DNA of 10,753 nt, from positions 1 to 10,753 of the forward strand of contig CAZTHL010000113.1 in NCBI GenBank assembly GCA_964613585.1, in the 5' to 3' direction. Positions 1-5,760 of the stretch are shown piece by piece; positions within the stretch are counted from its first letter, which is position 1, and each line of letters opens with the position of its first letter. The notes beneath the pieces were generated by a model. The model had not been told where the DNA came from and searched no databases. It was given only the letters and a program-made list of their open reading frames with translations. The translations under genes were made by a program, and so were the position numbers. The stretch is from CAZTHL01 sp964613585. Lineage in GTDB: Bacteria; Pseudomonadota; Alphaproteobacteria; DSM-16000; Inquilinaceae.

Positions 1-521
1 ACATCGCCTTCCTCGGGGGCCGGCCGGATGGACTCGACCACCATGTCGATCTCGGACGGCTCCGCCTCGAGGATGTAATGCTCGATCCCCCGGATGGTGA
101 AAACGTAGCAGAGCTTGCGCGCAAGGTAGCGGTTTCCGGGCTGCCTCAGGACCTCATGCAGCGCCGCGCGGTCGGTCAGACCCTCCGTGCCGCTGCGGCC
201 CGTGACCTGCGCGAACTCCTTTTCCACGTCCAGCGACGGAAAGCGCGGCTCAATCAGGCCGAGGGCATAGACGTAGCTCGGCTCCTCCTCGGTCGCCGCC
301 AGTCCGTTCCCGTTCTGCATCATGTCCGCAGGCCCCTCGGCCTGGGCGGGGACGATCCGTCGCCGCAGCAGGACGGGATCCTGCCGCTGTCCCGACGTCG
401 CCCGATGCAGCGTCGGTCGGACGCGCGACGCGCTTCGCTGCTCTCCCGTCGACGATGTCACGGGCTGGTCCCCACCGGCATCCTCGACCGGGCCGTTGGC
501 GGGATCCTGGGGCTGCATCAT
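1..521 (-). CDS. PatG-type domain protein, C-terminus cut by window edge
   Basis: This open frame starts at ATG 521 and runs off the left edge; 173 residues are visible. GGAGG lies 7 nt upstream of the first of two tandem ATG codons, which supports this start. Residues 1-80 are low-complexity, rich in Arg, Gln and Pro, and probably disordered. From residue 82 a folded domain begins: YVYALGLIEPRFPS (83-96), VEKEFAQVTGR (99-109), then NRYLARKLCYVF (130-141) and a segment ending near IRP (165-167). From memory these motifs match the C-terminal domain of PatA/PatG cyanobactin maturation proteins. In canonical PatG this domain is attached to a subtilisin-like protease; here it stands alone, while the protease is a separate gene two positions upstream on the same strand. 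An 80-bp gap separates it from the preceding 68-residue peptide gene. Its activity is unknown; a partner or scaffold for the protease is an inference. Family assignment is fairly confident, function is not. Confidence 0.75.
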   Translation of the reverse strand, partial: MMQPQDPANGPVEDAGGDQPVTSSTGEQRSASRVRPTLHRATSGQRQDPVLLRRRIVPAQAEGPADMMQNGNGLAATEEEPSYVYALGLIEPRFPSLDVEKEFAQVTGRSGTEGLTDRAALHEVLRQPGNRYLARKLCYVFTIRGIEHYILEAEPSEIDMVVESIRPAPEEGD

Positions 522-601
522 GACGAAACCTCCGGTGTCTTTGGTTACTTAGGGGTTCCGAGAAGACCCTATCCCCGTCCGTGACGGTGATTGGGGGACC
601 G

Positions 602-808
602 CTAGCGGGTGAAGCTGACCCAGCGATTGAGCACCTGAGCCCGCCGCTGGCAGCCGCCGCATGGCGTGATGCCGACCGTGTAGGCGGTCCGGGTGACCAC
701 GTCCCCGAGGCCGATCTGCTCCTCCTGGACGAACCCAGGCAGGCGCACCCGGACGGCGGAGCGTGCGGCTGGCGCGGCGTGGGGCTTGTCCTGTGTCTCG
801 TCGGTCAT
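602..808 (-). CDS. 68-residue peptide with LPGF and CGGC motifs
   Basis: The start codon at 806-808 overlaps the protease stop (805-807) in an ATGA arrangement, so translation of the two is probably coupled. Residues 1-20 are polar and likely flexible. LPGF sits at 23-26, followed by IGLGDVVTRTAYTVGI (32-47), PCGGC (49-53) with Cys50 and Cys53, then QRRAQVLNRW (54-63). The pattern GLGD ... PCGGC..RA..LNR is familiar to me as a recurrent small-protein motif of unknown function in bacteria and some phages. The two cysteines in CxxC spacing could bind metal or form a redox pair. There is no signal peptide or membrane span. It lies between an S8 protease and a PatG-type domain protein, so it might be a substrate or accessory peptide of that system; this is inference. 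The reading frame and overlap make it very likely a real gene. Confidence 0.75.
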   Translation of the reverse strand: MTDETQDKPHAAPAARSAVRVRLPGFVQEEQIGLGDVVTRTAYTVGITPCGGCQRRAQVLNRWVSFTR

Positions 809-2139
809 GCCGGGTTCCTCGGTGGCGACGTGGCGCCTGGAGCCGCTGACGCGGTCGCCGCCAGACGCTGCCATGCGCCCCAGGCGTTCAGTCTTGGCGG
901 CACGATCGACCGTCGTGCCGCCACGGTGGAGGCGCCGATCAAGGCCGCCATGACCTCGGCCGCCGACGCTTCGGGCACGAGCGACCAGAGCAGGGCGATG
1001 GCGCCGGTGACGAACGGCGCGGCCGCGCTCGTCCCGCCCATCAGGAAAACCGAGCCCTTGGGATCGTAGCTGCGGACATGGTCTCCCGGCGCCGCAAGGC
1101 CCTTGCGGCCGATGGAGATGCCGAGATTCGAATAGTCGATGGGCCGGCCATTCATCTGGACGGCGACCACGGGGATGGTCCAGGGATGCTGGGTGAAGAC
1201 GCTGCCCCCCAGGGTGCCCTGGTTGCCGGCCGCGACGACGACAATGACGTCGTTCCGCATGGCGTGGTCGAGAGCCGCGTCCAGGCGCGGGAAGCGGCTG
1301 CCCGAGAAGGTGGTCAGTGCGACGCTCATGTTGAGGATCCGGGCGCCAGCATCGACCGTGCCGATGATCGCGTCGGCGACATCGTCCGGCTCGGCGACGA
1401 GGTTCCGTGTTGCGGCGCCGCCGCGCTCGCCGAAGATCGGCCGGACCAGGAACGTGCACTCCGGGCAGATTCCCGGAAGGCGGCAGCCGTCTGCCGACGC
1501 CAGCATGCCGGTGATGAAGGTGCCGTGCAGGCATGCCAGGCCGCCGGCGGACCTGCAGGAGAGACTCCCGGGCACAAGCCCTTGCAGACGCGCCTGCCTC
1601 AGGGTCGGGATGGCCGACCGCACCGGTCCGTCGATGATTCCGACGGCGATCGACGGGTGCCCGCGGCTCAGACGCATCAGCGGGGGCAACGCCACGGTCT
1701 CGAGCACCTCGGCCGGTCCCGGCGCGAAATGCGTCGCCGCCGGCACGCCGGGGCCACGGGCATCGGCCCTGTCATCATGGTCCTTGAGGCCGCGGCGCAG
1801 CGCCCGGCCGGGTTCGCCCCGGCCTGTCTGCCCCTCATCGCCGTCACAGGGATCGCAAGCGCTGCGGCGGCACGCGGGGTCGGGCGGGACCGCTCCTCCG
1901 GACGTGCCGCCGGACGTGCCGCCGGACGTGCCGCCNNNNNNNNNNNNNNNNNNNNNNNNNNNNNNNNNNNNNNNNNNNNNNNNNNNNNNNNNNNNNNNNN
2001 NNNNNNNNNNNNNNNNNNNNNNNNNNNNNNNNNNNCCGGACGTGCCGCCGGACGTGCCGCCGGACGTGCCGCCCGGCCGCTCGATCGGCGCGGCGTTGCC
2101 GTCCGGTGGAGACCGCTGAAGAGCCACACAACTGGTCAT
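805..2139 (-). CDS. PatA/PatG-like subtilisin family (S8) serine protease
   Basis: The chosen start is ATG 2139, with AGGGGA about 6 nt upstream; the frame stays open further upstream but without a comparable ribosome site. The 444 codons counted include a 100-N gap of unknown true length. Residues 1-22 are followed by GGTS repeats on both sides of the gap, then a Cys-containing linker (Cys90, Cys95, Cys98), then the catalytic domain from about 160. Catalytic residues are visible: Asp170 in VGIIDGPV, His205 in HGTFITGML, Asn306 in AAGNQG (oxyanion hole) and Ser371 in GGTSAAAP. Cysteines cluster around the catalytic His (195, 203, 219, 225, 228). The stretch PGICPECTFLVRPIF (222-236) is typical of PatA/PatG cyanobactin maturation proteases, as I remember the family. 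No clear signal peptide is present, so a cytoplasmic peptide-processing role is the simplest reading. The expected PatG-type C-terminal domain is absent here but encoded separately at 1-521. Protease assignment is firm; the substrate is unknown. Confidence 0.88.
   Translation of the reverse strand: MTSCVALQRSPPDGNAAPIERPGGTSGGTSGGTSXXXXXXXXXXXXXXXXXXXXXXXXXXXXXXXXXXGGTSGGTSGGTSGGAVPPDPACRRSACDPCDGDEGQTGRGEPGRALRRGLKDHDDRADARGPGVPAATHFAPGPAEVLETVALPPLMRLSRGHPSIAVGIIDGPVRSAIPTLRQARLQGLVPGSLSCRSAGGLACLHGTFITGMLASADGCRLPGICPECTFLVRPIFGERGGAATRNLVAEPDDVADAIIGTVDAGARILNMSVALTTFSGSRFPRLDAALDHAMRNDVIVVVAAGNQGTLGGSVFTQHPWTIPVVAVQMNGRPIDYSNLGISIGRKGLAAPGDHVRSYDPKGSVFLMGGTSAAAPFVTGAIALLWSLVPEASAAEVMAALIGASTVAARRSIVPPRLNAWGAWQRLAATASAAPGATSPPRNPA
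1898..2071. repeat. 12-bp tandem repeat encoding GGTS, interrupted by assembly gap
   Basis: Three perfect copies of CCGGACGTGCCG begin at 1898, 1910 and 1922, and three more begin at 2036, 2048 and 2060. On the minus strand each copy encodes the four residues GGTS in the N-terminal linker of the protease. The two blocks flank a run of N, so the array almost certainly continues through the gap and caused the assembly break. Copy number cannot be read. The reading frame agrees on both sides. Confidence 0.9.
1936..2035. other. Assembly gap (100 N)
   Basis: Exactly 100 ambiguous bases, a conventional placeholder for a gap of unknown size. Repeat units to the left and right are 138 bp apart, which is 11.5 units, so 100 is not the true length if the array is perfect. 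The protein length and residue numbers downstream of the repeat are therefore provisional. Confidence 0.97.
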
Positions 2140-2209
2140 CACAAATCCCCTGAGCCGCCCGGGACGGCACGGGTCGACGGTGGCCGGCGCATGCCGGGCC
2201 CATCGCCGG

Positions 2210-2713
2210 TCACGGGCAGCGAACGTGCAGGGTGCCGAGCTCCGTCGCACTGGAGCAGCCGGTGTCGCCGCGCACGAGGCCGCGGACGATGACCGTCTGG
2301 TCTCTTGCGTGGAACAGCTGGCAGACATGCCGCCTGACCATGGCGGCCAGCCCCACGTCTCCCTGGAAGCCGCTGACGCTGGAAAGCTCCGTGCACTCTC
2401 TCGGCCGGCCGCGGATGAACCGGTCGCGCCATGCGGCCTGAAAGCAGGATTTGCAGGAGTCGCGGGCCCGGCGTCGGCAGCGGTTCGGGACGGTGCGGCC
2501 GCAGCCCCGTCGGGCGGAGAAGGGTTCGGCCTCGATGGCTCCGCCGCCTTGCAGTGATGTCAGGTGAAAGATCGCCCCGCAGCTGCGCCGGATCGCCGGC
2601 GTCACCCCGAGCTCAGCCGCCCTTTCACCATTGCCGGCTGTCGCATAGCTCTGAACAGCGGGCGCAAGCGCCAGCTCCGCATGAAATCCTGGGAGAGCCA
2701 CTTCGATCTCCAT
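2210..2713 (-). CDS. Nine-cysteine hypothetical protein with N-terminal LPGF motif
   Basis: The frame encodes up to 167 residues with G/C-rich third codon positions like its neighbours, and ends 70 bp before the protease start. ATG 2713 has no clear ribosome site; GTG at 2701 (residue 5) has GGAG 6 nt upstream and may be the true start. Residues 6-17 read ALPGFHAELALA, resembling the LPGF.AE.SL motif I associate with the N-termini of many small bacterial peptides of unknown role. There are nine cysteines (45, 71, 79, 87, 90, 107, 131, 153, 166), with a basic CRRRARDSCKSC segment at 79-90. There is no obvious signal peptide, membrane span or known domain. As the first gene of the group it could be a peptide precursor or a secreted disulfide-rich protein acted on by the protease; that is a guess. 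I do not recognise a named family. Confidence 0.6.
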   Translation of the reverse strand: MEIEVALPGFHAELALAPAVQSYATAGNGERAAELGVTPAIRRSCGAIFHLTSLQGGGAIEAEPFSARRGCGRTVPNRCRRRARDSCKSCFQAAWRDRFIRGRPRECTELSSVSGFQGDVGLAAMVRRHVCQLFHARDQTVIVRGLVRGDTGCSSATELGTLHVRCP

Positions 2714-2828
2714 CGTCAGTTGCAGAAAAGGACGGACGAGAGGAAGATTTCTTCGCTACATATTGACCAGTGTACTTGGCCTGGACTCACCACCCTTCTT
2801 GATGCACCGCATACATTAACTATGCCGA

Positions 2829-2904
2829 TATTGAAGTAAAGCTCAGAGCATTTCAATACAAAACATTTTTGTAATAATGAGTTGACATCGACAATCAATA
2901 TTGA
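2829..2904. promoter_or_regulatory. Cluster of inverted repeats in AT-rich intergenic DNA
   Basis: Three separate symmetrical elements are seen: TATTGAA (2829-2835) with TTCAATA (2852-2858), spacer 16; a perfect 7-bp stem TACAAAA-CAT-TTTTGTA (2857-2873); and the 10-bp palindrome TCAATATTGA (2895-2904). The first and third share the word TCAATA or its complement. They overlap the candidate promoter and could be operator sites or RNA hairpins. The function is unproven. Confidence 0.35.
2871..2898 (-). promoter_or_regulatory. Candidate promoter for the protease/PatG gene set
   Basis: On the minus strand TTGATT (2898-2893) and TATTAC (2876-2871) are separated by 16 bp, each matching 4 of 6 bases of the sigma-70 consensus. 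It sits in the only AT-rich stretch upstream of the four-gene set, about 160 bp before the first start codon. Two weak matches in AT-rich DNA could be chance. Confidence 0.25.
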
Positions 2905-3437
2905 CGGGCATTTTGCATGACACTATTCGTCCCATTTTACCTAATACTTTTTGGCCATGACACCATCATTGGCACGCCAGCTGGTCGGATCAGCATGGTC
3001 GAGGTTGGTGGCCGCAGCCGGCAGCCCTGCCGGGCCGGAATGCCAACGCTTGCCGCGGTCCGGCTCCGTGGAGATCGAGATCAGCGGGGCCCGTGGTCTG
3101 ACGACAAGCAACCACCTCAGTGGTCTTCTGCTGGGAATGGGACGTGTCCGAGGCGGCTGCTTCCCGGGCTCTGGCCCGATGGTCGGCAGCACGGCCCGGC
3201 TCAGCGAGCGAAGGGGTCGGTCCTCGAGGGGCGCGGCACGGGCCGCGGGCGCGCCCCGGCCGGGCGACCCGTCCTCTCGTCGTCTCGGCGGTATCCTGCG
3301 GAGCAGCCCGCCTGACCAGGCTCGGCGTGCCTTGGTGGGCCGCGAGAGCCGGAAAGGCCCGGGCCAAGAAGAAGGCCTGGGCCGAGAATATGCCGTGCCC
3401 TGCTCGGCGAGCGTTCGATTGCCTCTCGAGGCGGTCC

Positions 3438-3459
3438 AGCGCGAGTAAACCCTCGCGCT
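3438..3459 (-). terminator. Hairpin after the antiporter gene
   Basis: AGCGCGAG (3438-3445) and CTCGCGCT (3452-3459) form a perfect 8-bp stem with a 6-base loop, 9 bp beyond the antiporter stop codon. No T-run follows on the minus strand, so it is not a classical intrinsic terminator. It may still end transcription or protect the mRNA 3' end. Confidence 0.45.
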
Positions 3460-3468
3460 TGCCCGCGG

Positions 3469-5088
3469 TCAGCCCAAGGGGTGGAAGAACACGAACGTGA
3501 TCAGCAGGAACAAGGGCATCAGGAAGAGCAGCGACCAGCCCATGTAGCCGAAGAAGCTGGGCATGCGAATGTCCCGCTCCTCGGCAATGGCGCGCACCAT
3601 GAAGTTGGGCGCGTTGCCGATATAGGTGTTGGCGCCCATGAACACGGCGCCACAGGAGATCGCCAGCAGCGTCTCCTCCCCCGCGGCCATCAGTTGCACG
3701 GCGTCGCCGCCCGCGGTGTTGAAGAACACCAGGTAGGTCGGGGCGTTGTCGAGGAAGCTCGACAGCATGCCGGTGATCCAGAAATAGGCGGCTTGCACCG
3801 GCTGCCCGTCCTGGTTCACCAGCGCCACCAGCGGCGCCCCGGCGCCCTCGGTGCCGGCGCGCAGGATGGCGATCGCCGGGATGATGGTGATGAAGATCCC
3901 GGCGAACAGCTTGGCGACCTCGACCATCGGGAACCAGGTGAAGCCGTTGCGGCGCCGGCTCTCCCGGCTGGTCATCTGCCAGGACAGGACGGCGATGCCG
4001 ACCAGCAGCAGGTCGCGCACCACGTTCTGCAGCGGCATCTCGACGTGATAGATCCGGAAGGTAATCCCGGCTTCCCACAGCCCGGACATCAGGACGGCGC
4101 CGATGACGGCGGCCAGGAGCACGAAGTTGAACGCGCCCTCGAGCCCGAGCCTCTCGTGCTGGTCCTCCGGCGGCGCCTCGATTCCACCCTCCCGGCGCAG
4201 GAGGTAGGTGTCCAGCAGGAAGTAGACGGCGAGCAGCGGCAGCGCCACGGTCAGCATCGGCAGCAGCATGTTCCGGGTCGGCCAGAAGAAGTCGACCCCC
4301 TTGAGGAAGCCGAGGAACAGCGGCGGGTCGCCGAGCGGGGTCAGCGAGCCGCCGATGTTGGCCACCAGGAAGATGAAGAAGACCACCGTGTGGACCTTGA
4401 ACCGGCGCTGCTGATTGCTGCGCAGGAGCGGTCGGATCAGCAGCATGGCGGCACCCGTGGTGCCCATCCAGCTCGCCAGGAAGGTGCCGATGGCGAGCAT
4501 GCCGGTGTTCACGGCCGGTGTGCCCACCAGGGTGCCCTTGACCCGGATGCCGCCGGCCACGGTGAACAGCGCGGTCAGCAGGATGATGAACGGGATGAAC
4601 TCGCTGAGGGCGGTGTGCAGGAGCTCGTAGACGGCGAGCCCCACCCCGTGCTGCAGCGCGAAGGGGATCAGGAAGGCAAGCGCCCAGGCCCCCGAGATCT
4701 TGCCGAAGTTGCGGTGCCAGAAGCCGGGCGCGACAAGCGGCCAGAAGGCGATCGACAGCAGGATGCCGACGAAGGGGACCACCCAGACGAGGCCAAGCTC
4801 TTCGCCAGGCAGGTGCGGCGCCTCATGGCCGGCCGGGCCGTGCTCGCCGAGCCCGTCCTCCTCAAGGGTGAACGCCGCGGGCCCGTGCCCGGTCTCGGCC
4901 CGGGCCGTGCCGCCCGGCGCCAAGCCGGCGGCATCGGCGCCGAGCAGGATGAGGACCAGCAGCAGGAGAGCGAGGACCGGGCGGGACGATGCGCGAACGG
5001 CGGCGGCACCCGACGCGGCGAGCAAGGGCCTCTCCGGAGCGATGGCAGGAACGGGTCGGACGACGGGTCGCCGGCACTGGCGCAGCAC
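3469..5088 (-). CDS. Na+/H+ antiporter, CitMHS/NhaD-like polytopic membrane protein
   Basis: A 539-residue integral membrane protein of the ion transporter superfamily (the CitMHS-like sodium:proton antiporter group, as I recall it). Family motifs are visible: GTTGAAMLLIRPLL (209-222), NIGGSLTPLGDPP (244-256), SSFLDNAPTYLVFFN (443-457) and GANTYIGNAPNF (485-496), with many hydrophobic spans between residue 100 and the end. Residues 38-65 look like a signal-like hydrophobic segment, followed by a His/Glu/Gly-rich loop (66-97). It would exchange Na+ for protons in the inner membrane; substrate specificity cannot be read. The listed start is GTG 5088, which has no ribosome site. TTG at 5025 (residue 22) has GGAG 6 nt upstream and is a good alternative, giving about 518 residues. 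A promoter candidate just upstream of 5088 favours the later start. The gene stands alone; the lipoprotein upstream is 234 bp away on the same strand. Confidence 0.85.
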   Translation of the reverse strand: MLRQCRRPVVRPVPAIAPERPLLAASGAAAVRASSRPVLALLLLVLILLGADAAGLAPGGTARAETGHGPAAFTLEEDGLGEHGPAGHEAPHLPGEELGLVWVVPFVGILLSIAFWPLVAPGFWHRNFGKISGAWALAFLIPFALQHGVGLAVYELLHTALSEFIPFIILLTALFTVAGGIRVKGTLVGTPAVNTGMLAIGTFLASWMGTTGAAMLLIRPLLRSNQQRRFKVHTVVFFIFLVANIGGSLTPLGDPPLFLGFLKGVDFFWPTRNMLLPMLTVALPLLAVYFLLDTYLLRREGGIEAPPEDQHERLGLEGAFNFVLLAAVIGAVLMSGLWEAGITFRIYHVEMPLQNVVRDLLLVGIAVLSWQMTSRESRRRNGFTWFPMVEVAKLFAGIFITIIPAIAILRAGTEGAGAPLVALVNQDGQPVQAAYFWITGMLSSFLDNAPTYLVFFNTAGGDAVQLMAAGEETLLAISCGAVFMGANTYIGNAPNFMVRAIAEERDIRMPSFFGYMGWSLLFLMPLFLLITFVFFHPLG

Positions 5089-5090
5089 CG

Positions 5091-5119
5091 ACTATGACGG
5101 ATTGCCGCCCGTCCGCCAA
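5091..5119 (-). promoter_or_regulatory. Candidate promoter for the antiporter
   Basis: On the minus strand TTGGCG (5119-5114) and CATAGT (5096-5091) are 17 bp apart, with partial matches to the sigma-70 consensus. Transcription would begin near 5084, inside the annotated GTG start codon region, which argues for translation from TTG 5025. A 6-bp hairpin (TCCGCC-GGA-GGCGGA, 5128-5142) lies just upstream. Confidence 0.25.
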
Positions 5120-5322
5120 GCCGCGCATCCGCCGGAGGCGGACGATGCATGTCAATTCGATGTCGGATCCGCCCCCGACCGGCGCTTCCGGGACCGCTTG
5201 CGTCGCGAAGGCGGCGGCCGCCGGTGTCCCTGACGCTTGTGCCCGCGTCCGGACGCCGGAGCTCCGCCGCGAGCTTGGCCGTCCGCGGCGGATCCGGCGA
5301 TGCCACCCGACCCGGACACGCC

Positions 5323-5577
5323 CTAGTCGTCGTCGCCGGCCTCCTGGATGCCGTTGTCCTCCTCGTCGTCGGCGGTGAGCACGCCGGTCGCGGCCCCCGC
5401 GGCCCCGCCGACCGCCGCGCCGCCGAGCGGGCTGTCGCCGACAACCTCGCCGGCCGCCGCGCCGCCGGCCGCGCCGATGCCGGCCCCGGACAGGCCGCGC
5501 TCGGTTCGCGTCTCGCCGCAGGCCCCCAGCACCAGCGGCAGCACCCCAAGCAGGCTGAGCAGGATGGTCGGTCGCAT
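5323..5577 (-). CDS. Small glycine-zipper lipoprotein
   Basis: An 84-residue protein starting at ATG 5577, with GAGG about 6 nt upstream. Residues 1-19 form a short lipoprotein signal peptide ending in the lipobox LGAC, so Cys20 should be lipidated. Residues 31-65 are a Gly/Ala-rich stretch with repeated GxxxG-like spacing (GAGIGAAGGAAAGE, then GGAAVGGAAGAATG), the pattern of glycine-zipper membrane-associated proteins. The tail (69-84) is strongly acidic (DDEEDN ... DDD). Small lipoproteins of this type sit in the outer membrane or periplasmic face of the envelope; the role is not known. It is divergent from the TAXI gene, with 183 bp between the two starts. Confidence 0.8.
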   Translation of the reverse strand: MRPTILLSLLGVLPLVLGACGETRTERGLSGAGIGAAGGAAAGEVVGDSPLGGAAVGGAAGAATGVLTADDEEDNGIQEAGDDD

Positions 5578-5760
5578 GGCTTACCTCGTCCCGGGTTTCG
5601 ATTGAAGCCGCACAACAGAAAGGGATTTGGCGCGGTTCCCGGCGGCCCGGTGCGTGGCCGGGAAGGGGCTGGTCGGGGTGCGAATCCGTCGGCATACTGG
5701 TCGGAAACGAGGTCGTGGGAGCCGCGGCCGAGAAGGACCAGCGAGGGGGAGACCTTGTCC

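Larger units (their letters stand above)
2714..3468. other. 755-bp intergenic region without a convincing gene
   Basis: The left third (about 2740-2960) is AT-rich, in sharp contrast to the rest of the window, and holds the inverted repeats and promoter candidate. The right part (about 2961-3437) returns to high GC. Frames open there in both directions (for example plus 2951-3448) give Arg/Gly/Pro/Ser-rich products with no recognisable domain and no good ribosome site. I see no tRNA, transposase or attachment-site signature. Both flanking genes read on the minus strand, so the region lies downstream of the antiporter and upstream of the protease set. Confidence 0.6.

Noticed and set aside
1898..2071. 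Possible CRISPR array
   Set aside because: The repeats are 12 bp, directly adjacent, with no spacers, and they preserve the protease reading frame.
78..2292. Long plus-strand open frames opposite the protease and PatG genes (for example 78-584 and 1078-2292)
   Set aside because: They are antisense shadows of GC-rich genes: the products are low-complexity Arg/Gly/Ala-rich chains without domains, and the minus-strand frames carry clear family motifs.
2882..2887. Perfect TTGACA on the plus strand as a promoter -35 box
   Set aside because: No -10-like sequence is present at 16-18 bp spacing, and no supported plus-strand gene follows.
2716..2898. Minus-strand 60-codon frame starting at TTG 2898, ending just before the nine-Cys gene
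   Set aside because: It has no ribosome site, lies in AT-rich DNA across the promoter candidate and inverted repeats, and gives no recognisable product. A leader peptide cannot be fully excluded.
2951..3448. Plus-strand 165-codon frame in the intergenic region
   Set aside because: The product is rich in Arg, Gly, Ser and Pro with no domain, signal peptide or ribosome site. It looks like an open frame produced by high GC content.
3481..5097. 538-codon plus-strand frame opposite the antiporter
   Set aside because: Almost exactly antisense to a well-supported membrane protein; the translation is a highly charged His/Gln/Asp/Arg-rich chain typical of antisense to hydrophobic genes.
5669..5704. 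Direct repeat CTGGTCGG at 5669-5676 and 5697-5704 upstream of the TAXI gene
   Set aside because: Only 8 bp and G/C-rich; in DNA of this composition such a pair is easily expected by chance.
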